Assembly (NCBI GenBank): GCA_037833965.1
Contig: AP031353.1
Location: 29,390,501-29,454,500 of the forward strand
DNA from: Marchantia polymorpha subsp. ruderalis
Taxonomy: Eukaryota > Streptophyta > Marchantiopsida > Marchantiales > Marchantiaceae
Direction: 5' to 3'
Length of the DNA: 64,000 bases
The notes below the pieces were generated by a model that searched no databases, was not told the origin of the DNA, and was given only the letters and a program-made list of their open reading frames with translations. Below are positions 35,265-42,600 of the stretch, in pieces. A program made the position numbers and the translations under genes. Position 1 is the first letter of the stretch; each line of letters begins with the position of its first letter.

Positions 35265-38200
35265 ATGACCTTCGACCGGGCGGCGGAGAACGTCCCATTC
35301 TTGAATTCGCGATTCCAATCTCTTGTGCGCGCTGCACGCATCCATCTGCTGGCTGCGGACCATTCTCGACGTCGTCGCACAGGAGATTTCTTGCTGATTG
35401 AGGGAGAAGTGAGTGCGCGTGATTTGGAATTGAGAGCGATTAGAGTTTGCCGAGAGAGAAAGAAACGCGGACAGTGCGGAAGTAGAATGAGCGGGCGAGC
35501 GAACCCCAGGAACGCAATGACGAGACCGAGCAGATTGCGAATGGTGCCACTCCGCCTACCGCAGAACGGGCTACGCGCTTTTGAGGAGCGCTTAATAGCA
35601 AGAAAGCTCGATTTCTTGCTATGGGGATGGAATTACATCTGCGCGAATATGGTGCGCGAGTGGCTAGAGCCACAGGGACCACCCTCGCGCGGATTGCGTC
35701 CGCATGTTGACCGGTGGACAGTCCAAGATTGGGCGCAGGCGTTGGGAAGATGTGCTGGCATGCCAGGGCATCTCCTTTTCGACAGTGAGAGCATCAAGGT
35801 GACCAAACAAGAAGAGGCGCAATTTGTGGAGCTGTTCAAGACCGGGAGGTCTACCAAGAATGGGTACAGGACCCGTGATTACAAGGATCGATTTCGCCGG
35901 ACTTTGTCCGCGGCGCTGATGCAATTACTGCAGCCGCACCGCGCCTGCTACATCACATTGTGGCAGGTCTCTTTTGTGGAGTGCGTCATCGAGGGAACTC
36001 CAATTCACTGGGCGAGCATCCTGCACAGGGTGATGCGACAGCACGCGTTTGAGGAGAAGGGGGGAACTCTAAACCATCTTTCTCCTTTCCTCATCAATTT
36101 TTATCGACAGCGGAATTGTTTGACAGCGGCGGAGCTTGAACATTTTCCGCCATTGTCCATCGACCATCCCGGGAAGTATGTGCGGGAGAACGAGGTCGAT
36201 ACTGATGCAGAGGAGTCACCGACTTCTACCCCATCAAGACGGAGGGACGAAGGGAGACACACTCCTGCAGCGCGAGTGCCGCGGAAGCGGCGATGGAGGG
36301 AAGAGTCTGAAGAGGAGCAGCATCAAGAACCCTCTGCTCCCATTCGACCGCGGCCGCTGTGCGAGCCATACAGCCGGCCGAAGCAGAAGGCACGCAGACT
36401 GGTGTTACCAGCTGACAGTGCGGACACGGCGACGATTGCGACGGAGATAGGAAGTGCGTCGCCAGAGAGGCGAGAGGAAGCGCGGACGACCGCAGGAGCA
36501 TCGGGCCACGCTGCAACCTCGTCGGGAGAGAGGCCGCCTACGGGCCAGGGGCCTCCGGAGTTACCACGTGCGATGCGGACAGATGTTCCGTTCGCGCACA
36601 GGCGAACCTCCGCGGACGGACGAGCCTCCGCGGACCGGCGAACACAAGTGGACGTGGATCTACGCTTACGCGTGGGAAGGAGCAGTCCGCCTGTGCACAG
36701 GCGCTCGCCTGTGCACAGGTCGCCTGTGCACAGGACACCTCCGCACGTGCCGCCTGTGCACAGGCAGGAATCACCCCCGTTCCAACGTAGGAAGGGGAAG
36801 GAGCCGGCGGAAGAACCGCCAACGAGACACCGGCCCTCGGGGCCAGACCCTCCGGCGCACCACGCGCCGCAATTTGCGCCTTCGGCGCCAGGGCCTTCGA
36901 GCCGAGGGGATACGAGCAGAGAGCGTGCGGAGGCCGCACCACCGGCGGGAAGTCCGCCGATAGATGCGCCTTCGGCGGTAGGGCCTATAGGCCAAGGAAC
37001 ATCGGGCGTGCGGCCCCCGGCCATGTCGCCTTCGGCGATAGATGTCCGCGGCGCTACGCCTGCGGCGGACAAGGCGCCGGCAAATGCGCCTGCGCACGGG
37101 CCGGGCACAGCCCCCACGGACCGATCAAGGGAGCGGCAGCAGACGATGGAGCGGAGTGACTGTCCGCGGGATGAAATCTCGATGCGCGATGCGCAATCCA
37201 ACCCCGCGCAGCCACCCTCCGCTCAATCGCCTTCGGCGACGGACGACGGCGACAGAGAGAATGCGGTAGGCAATCAACCAGCGAACGACGGGGATGCCGC
37301 TCGGGTACATTCGCCTTCCGCCTTAGACATTTTGGCGACGAGCAGCGAGGCTGCAGCCGTGCCTTCACAGGCAGCACACGTCGACGACGTGCAGCCCCAC
37401 TCGGGGCAGTCGCCGACGCCATCAATGGCGACTGAAATTCTCCACTCGGATGATGACGACGGAGGCTCCACGGAAGAAATGTCAGGAGCAGAAGACACCG
37501 AGGAGGAGGAGGAGGAAATTGTTGGAGCGCCGGCGGCGGCGCTCTCTGAGCAGGTGATTCCGTTGCTGCGGTACTTGGATCGCAAGGTCGATAAATACGC
37601 CGACCCACTCCAGCCGGGATCTTACATCGAGTTAGTGCGCAGGCGGACTCGCACTAAAGTCCACACCAGCAAGCTATTAGCTAGAGTGGACCAGGAGTTG
37701 AGGGACTTGAAGGAGAAGCATGAGTGCTTGTGGGGTCAGTACAAGCTTAATCAGAAGTTCTACAAGCACACCGAGAAGATGAAGGATGAGAAATTGGGCG
37801 AGCTCACCAAGGAGCAGGTGAAGGTCAAGGAAGCACTCGACTCTGAGCAGGCCCAGAATCGGATTTTGTCAGAGGAGCTCGTGCGACAGACGCGGTTGTT
37901 GGAACAATGTCAGCTCGCACGGCAGGCGGATGAAGAATTAATCCGCAGTTTGCAGTCAGAGTGCGGCGAATTGAGAGCGCAACGTGCTGAAGCCGAATCG
38001 CAATTAGTGATACTTGAAGAGGATCGCAGGAAGGAGGCGGATCGCACGAAGGTGGAGACGGCGAGGCGAGTCGCCCACTGTCTCAAGGGCTACGCCCACT
38101 GGGAAGTGAAGGCGCAGGAGAAACTCACACTGCGTGAGTTTGAATTGCGCGCAGCCGGGTTGTTGTCAGGCGACAGTAGGAGTCGGCGGAAGGTAGCGAA

Positions 38201-38405
38201 GAAGCTCGAGGCCTTTCTGTCGAAGGCACAGGATACCATGTCCGCCCTCGAAGGGGAGGTGTCCGCGGCGTTGCAGCGGTTGGGACTGCGCAGTCGAGCG
38301 GAAGAGTGGCAGGGTAGGGAGTTAGTGCGCGGCAGTCGGCCGCGCAGGAGACGTAGTACAGGTTCCGCGGAGTGTAGTGTAGCGTGGTTCCGTGCAGGCG
38401 TGTAG
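35265..38405 (+). CDS. LTR-encoded 1046-residue protein of unknown function (element 1, 5' LTR)
   Basis: A long sense-strand frame inside U3, starting at ATG 35265. Visible parts: an N-terminal conserved domain at residues about 90-290 (RMVPLRLP, LDFLLWGWNYICANMV, QALGRCAG, NGYRTRDYKDR, TLWQVSFVE, GTPIHWASILHRVMR); basic clusters RVPRKRRWREE (about 338) and RPKQKARRLVLP (about 371) that look like nuclear signals; a Pro/Arg/Ser/Ala-rich middle with PVHR repeats (about 472-505) encoded by palindromic DNA; an acidic run; the conserved LSEQVIPLLRYLDRK; and a coiled coil at about 802-1008 before a basic tail. It has no gag zinc knuckle, RT, protease or integrase motif. The N-terminal domain may be distantly related to the putative plant transposon protein domain reported in some plant retroelements; this is untested. 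Because the frame lies upstream of the TATA box, this copy would need read-in transcription. Confidence 0.8.
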   Translation: MTFDRAAENVPFLNSRFQSLVRAARIHLLAADHSRRRRTGDFLLIEGEVSARDLELRAIRVCRERKKRGQCGSRMSGRANPRNAMTRPSRLRMVPLRLPQNGLRAFEERLIARKLDFLLWGWNYICANMVREWLEPQGPPSRGLRPHVDRWTVQDWAQALGRCAGMPGHLLFDSESIKVTKQEEAQFVELFKTGRSTKNGYRTRDYKDRFRRTLSAALMQLLQPHRACYITLWQVSFVECVIEGTPIHWASILHRVMRQHAFEEKGGTLNHLSPFLINFYRQRNCLTAAELEHFPPLSIDHPGKYVRENEVDTDAEESPTSTPSRRRDEGRHTPAARVPRKRRWREESEEEQHQEPSAPIRPRPLCEPYSRPKQKARRLVLPADSADTATIATEIGSASPERREEARTTAGASGHAATSSGERPPTGQGPPELPRAMRTDVPFAHRRTSADGRASADRRTQVDVDLRLRVGRSSPPVHRRSPVHRSPVHRTPPHVPPVHRQESPPFQRRKGKEPAEEPPTRHRPSGPDPPAHHAPQFAPSAPGPSSRGDTSRERAEAAPPAGSPPIDAPSAVGPIGQGTSGVRPPAMSPSAIDVRGATPAADKAPANAPAHGPGTAPTDRSRERQQTMERSDCPRDEISMRDAQSNPAQPPSAQSPSATDDGDRENAVGNQPANDGDAARVHSPSALDILATSSEAAAVPSQAAHVDDVQPHSGQSPTPSMATEILHSDDDDGGSTEEMSGAEDTEEEEEEIVGAPAAALSEQVIPLLRYLDRKVDKYADPLQPGSYIELVRRRTRTKVHTSKLLARVDQELRDLKEKHECLWGQYKLNQKFYKHTEKMKDEKLGELTKEQVKVKEALDSEQAQNRILSEELVRQTRLLEQCQLARQADEELIRSLQSECGELRAQRAEAESQLVILEEDRRKEADRTKVETARRVAHCLKGYAHWEVKAQEKLTLREFELRAAGLLSGDSRSRRKVAKKLEAFLSKAQDTMSALEGEVSAALQRLGLRSRAEEWQGRELVRGSRPRRRRSTGSAECSVAWFRAGV

Positions 38406-38441
38406 CGTAGTACAGTGTAGTGCTAGGTAGGACTTAGAAGG

Positions 38442-38470
38442 TATAAAATAGTTCCAGGCGTTTTGCCTGG
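38442..38470 (+). promoter_or_regulatory. LTR core promoter: TATA box and start-site hairpin (element 1)
   Basis: TATAAAAT at 38442-38449 is followed 4 bp later by a perfect 6-bp stem CCAGGC/GCCTGG with loop GTTTT (38454-38470). Transcription would be expected to start near or just after the hairpin, which marks the U3/R border. Equivalent sites in the element 2 5' LTR are at 51777-51770 and 51765-51749 on the minus strand. The old solo LTR keeps a TATAAAG and a similar hairpin. Confidence 0.7.
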
Positions 38471-38854
38471 GGTTCTTTCCCATCAGAAGTGCAGATCAGG
38501 AACCCATTTGCTTTGCGTGTTTGTGTCCTTGAGTTCTGTCACCACGCACGAGGAGTTACAACTTAGCGTTCCGCATTTTGTAGCTGAAGGCCTTCGGCCG
38601 AATGTTCAGAGCTAGTACATTGGTTAGAGACTTGAGTAGTTCGGATCTGCACCTGCGGGTGATTGCCGATGCTCAGAGCCAGTGACTAGTTAGATACTTG
38701 AACAGTTTCGCCCCTACACCTTCGAGTGTTTCTTTCTGATTGTACTCCTTGGGATTTTTCCCCTGAATGCCAAAGTGAAGTTTTGCTACTTCGTGTAAGC
38801 CTTGGTTGTAAATTCAGGTTACGCTGCAGCAGGTGCCTTGAGGGTAACCCCTGT

Positions 38855-39315
38855 AGTATTTCTGGGAATGACAAGTGCCTGAGAATTCAAACTCTTCAAT
38901 AGACTGTTGTTGTGTTACTGGAATGTTTCTCAGTGAGTCCTTCAGTGCGGACCTGTGTTCTCTGCGCGTTTTGTGAGTTGAGAGTGTTGTTCACCGCGTC
39001 TGAGTGACTTCGATCCGAAGTAGGCAGTCCAAACCGGGTTTCCTACACTAGCAGCAAGCTAGTGGAAGTGTTGTAAAAGCCGGAGTTGGAAGTCACTACC
39101 CGCAGCTTCGCAGAGTGTACTCTTGAGAGACTTTCCCCCTGAAATCTTGAAGTAGAGGTCCTAACGGATCTCTGGGTTGTGTTTCTGTAGTTTCAGGTGT
39201 GTGTGTGTGTGTGTTACGCTGCACTGTGCGACCTCCGAGTGCGCTCCGAGTGGACACTTGCAGTATTTCTGGGAGTGACAGTCGCCTGAGAATTCAAACT
39301 CCTCAATAGTCTGTT
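38855..39315 (+). repeat. 54-bp direct repeat pair within R-U5
   Basis: 38855-38908 and 39262-39315 match at 48 of 54 positions by eye; both contain AGTATTTCTGGG and CCTGAGAATTCAAACTC. The pair is present in every LTR of the family here. The solo LTR also has it, with an extra partial copy near 19258-19310. Confidence 0.85.
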
Positions 39316-39434
39316 AAAACGTGACACTTTGTACCCTGTGTGTTCCTCTGTCCCTGTGGGTTCGACCTTTCTACCACTATATTGCAGTTTTAGCCTTTAG
39401 TGGGTTATTACATAAGAAGCCGACAACTTCTTTT

Positions 39435-39452
39435 TGGCGCCGCTGCCGGGGA
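39435..39452 (+). other. Primer binding site, element 1
   Basis: TGGCGCCGCTGCCGGGGA begins with the TGG complementary to a tRNA CCA end and closely resembles the tRNA-Asp-type primer sites of plant Athila/Tat-type Ty3/gypsy elements. It is separated from the LTR by 22 nt, which contain a 6-bp hairpin stem AAGAAG/CTTCTT (39414-39432). Confidence 0.8.
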
Positions 39453-39498
39453 CAGTTGCGTCAACACCGGGGTTTTTACGAGCAGCCATGCTCGGTGA

Positions 39499-39619
39499 AT
39501 GTCGACTGGGGCTGGCGGGAGCAACCTAAGTGCTAGAGCTGTCCGCAAGTTCCGACGAGATTCAGAGAAGGCCGTGGAAGAGACACGGCGTCAAAACAAG
39601 AAAACACCAAAAAGAGTAT
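39499..39619 (+). pseudogene. Start of element 1 gag, cut by insertion of element 2
   Basis: The first 40 codons of gag from ATG 39499, nearly identical to the start of gag in element 2. The frame is broken after AGTAT (39615-39619), the duplicated target of element 2, and resumes at 56203. 121 bp here plus 2711 bp there equals the intact 2832-bp gag frame. Confidence 0.93.
39615..39619. other. Target-site duplication, left (element 2)
   Basis: AGTAT directly left of the LTR end TGTAATAACCC; identical to 56198-56202. Five base pairs is usual for Ty3/gypsy integration. Confidence 0.95.
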
Positions 39620-42600
39620 TGTAATAACCCACTGAAGGCTAAAACTGCAATATAGTGGTAGAAAGGTCGAACCCACAGGGACAGAGGAACACACAGGGTA
39701 CAAAGTGTCACGTTTTAACAGACTATTGAGGAGTTTGAATTCTCAGGCAACTGTCACTCCCAGAAATACTGCAAGTGTCCACTCGGAGCGCACTCGGAGG
39801 TCGCACAGTGCAGCGTAACACACACACACACACACCTGAAACTACAGAAACACAACCCAGAGATCCGTTAGGACCTCTACTTCAAGATTTCAGGGGGAAA
39901 GTCTCTCGAGAGTACACTCGGCAAAGCTGCGGGCAGTGACTTCCAACTCCGGCTTTTACAACACTTCCACTAGCTTGCTGCTAGTGTAGGAAACCCGGTT
40001 TGGACTACCTACTTCGGATCGAAGTCACTCAGACGCGGTGAACAACACTCTCAACTCACAAAACGCGCAGAGAACACAGGTCCGCACTGAAGGACTCACT
40101 GAGAAACATTCCAGTAACACAACAACAGTCTATTGAAGAGTTTGAATTCTCAGGCACTTGTCATTCCCAGAAATACTACAGGGGTTACCCTCAAGGCACC
40201 TGCTGCAGCGTAACCTGAATTTACAACCAAGGCTTACACGAAGTAGCAAAACTTCACTTTGGCATTCAGGGGAAAAATCCCAAGGAGTACAATCAGAAAG
40301 AAACACTCGAAGGTGTAGGGGCGAAACTGTTCAAGTATCTAACTAGTCACTGGCTCTGAGCATCGGCAGTCACCCGCAGGTGCAGATCCGAACTACTCAA
40401 GTCTCTAACCAATGTACTAGCTCTGAACATTCGGCCGAAGGCCTTCAGCTACAAAATGCGGAACGCTAAGTTGTAACTCCTCGTGCGTGGTGACAGAACT
40501 CAAGGACACAAACACGCAAAGGAAATGGGTTCCTGATCTGCACTTCTGATGGGAAAGAACCCCAGGCAAAACGCCTGGAACTATTTTATACCTTCTAAGT
40601 CCTACCTAACACTACACTGCACTACGCTACACGCCTGCACGGAACCACGCTACACTACACTCCGCGGAACCTGTACTACGTCTCCTGCGCGGCCGACTGC
40701 CGCGCACTAACTCCCTACCCTGCCACTCTTCCGCTCGACTGCGCAGTCCCAACCGCTGCAACGCCGCGGACACCTCCCCCTCGAGAGCGGACATGGTATC
40801 CTGTGCCTTCGACAGAAAGGCCTCGAGCTTCTTCGCTACCTTCCGCCGACTCCTACTGTCGCCTGACAACAACCCGGCTGCGCGCAATTCAAACTCACGC
40901 AGTGTGAGTTTCTCCTGCGCCTTCACTTCCCAGTGGGCGTAGCCCTTGAGACAGTGGGCGACTCGCCTCGCCGTCTCCACCTTCGTGCGATCCGCCTCCT
41001 TCCTGCGATCCTCTTCAATGGTCACTAATTGCGATTCGGCTTCAGCACGTTGCGTCCTCAATTCGCCACACTCTGACTGTAACCTGCGGATTAATTCTTC
41101 ATCCGCCTGCCGTGCGAGCTGACATTGTTCCAACAACCGCGTCTGTCGCACGAGCTCCTCTGACAAAATCCGATTCTGGGCCTGCTCAGAGTTGAGTGCC
41201 TCCTTGACCTTCACCTGCTCCTTGGTGAGCTCGCCCAGTTTCTCATCCTTCATCTTCTCGGAGTGCTTGTAGAATTTCTGATTAAGCTTGTACTGTCCCC
41301 ACAAGCACTCATGCTTCTCCTTCAAGTCCCTCAACTCCTGGTCCACTCTAGCTAATAGCTTGCTGGTGTGGACTTTAGTGCGAGTCCTCCTGCGCACTAA
41401 CTCGATGTAAGATCCCGGCTGGAGTGGGTCGGCGTATTTATCGACCTTGCGATCCAAGTACCGCAGCAACGGAATCACCTGCTCAGAGAGCGCCGCCGCC
41501 GGCGCTCCAACAATTTCCTCCTCCTCCTCCTCGGTGTCTTCTGCTCCTGACATTTCTTCCGTGGAGCCTCCGTCGTCATCATCCGAGTGGAGAATTTCAG
41601 TCGCCATTGATTGCGTCGGCGACTGCCCCGAGTGGGGCTGCACGTCCTCGACGTGTGCTGCCTGCGAAGGCACGGCTGCAGCCTCGCTGCTCGTCGCCAA
41701 AATGTCTAAGGCGGAAGGCGAATGTATCCGTGCGGCATCCCCGTCGCTCGCTGGTTGATTGCCTACCGCATTCTCTCTGTCTCTGTCGTCCGTCGCCGGA
41801 GGTGATTGAGCGGAGGGTGGCTGCGCGGGGTTGGATTGCGCATCGCGCATCGAGATTTCATCCCGCTGACAGTCACTCCGCTCCTCCGTCTGCTGCTCCC
41901 TTGATCGGTCCGTGGGGGCTGTGCCCTGCCCGTGTGCAGGCGCATTTGCCGGCGCCTTGTCCGCCGCAGGCGTAGCGCCGCGGACATCTATCGCCGAAGG
42001 CGACATGGCCGGGGGCCGCACGCCCGATGTTCCTTGGCCTATAGGCCCTACCGCCGAAGGCGCATCTATCGGCGGACTTTCCGCCGACGGTGCGGCCTCC
42101 GCACGCTCTCTGCTCGTATCCCCTCGGCTCGAAGGCCCTGGCGCCGAAGGCGCGAATTGCGGCGCGTGGTGCGCCGGAGGGTCTGGCCCCGAGGGCCGGT
42201 GTCTCGTAGGCGGTTCTTCCGCCGGCTCCTTCCCCTTCCTACGTTGGAACGGGGGTGATTCTTGCCTGTGCACAGGCGGCACGTGTGGAGGTGTTCTGTT
42301 CACAGGCGACCTGTGCACAGGCGAGCGCCTGTGCACAGGCGGACTGCTCCTTCCCACGCGTAGGCGTAGATCCACGTCCACTTGTGTTCGCCGGTCCGCG
42401 GAGGCTCGTCCGTCCGCGGAGGTTCGCCTGTGCGCAAACGGAACATCTGTCCGCATCGCACGTGGTAACTCCGGAGGCCCTTGGCCCGTAGGCGGCCTCT
42501 CTCCCGACGAGGTTGCAGCGTGGCCCGTCGCTCCTGCGGTCGTCCGCGCTTCTTCTCGTCTCTCTGGCGACGCACTTCCTATCTCCGTCGCAATCGTCGC

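Larger units (their letters stand above)
34019..39412 (+). repeat. 5' LTR of element 1 (5394 bp)
   Basis: Starts TGTGGTACCCCACTTTTGGC and ends GGGTTATTACA (TG...CA). The right boundary is set independently by element 2, whose LTR end directly abuts a target-site duplication. U3 runs to about 38470 and contains a 1046-codon open frame; the TATA box is at 38442; R-U5 is about 940 bp. GC-rich palindromes such as GCCTGTGCACAGGC and CGCCTTCGGCG are scattered through U3. Confidence 0.93.

Noticed and set aside
39356-39372. GGGTTCGACC near the LTR end, B-box-like
   Set aside because: No cloverleaf around it; it lies in the conserved U5 end and is more likely a chance match.
39823-39838. (CA)n tract in the LTR
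   Set aside because: A short simple repeat present in all family LTRs; not a separate feature of note.
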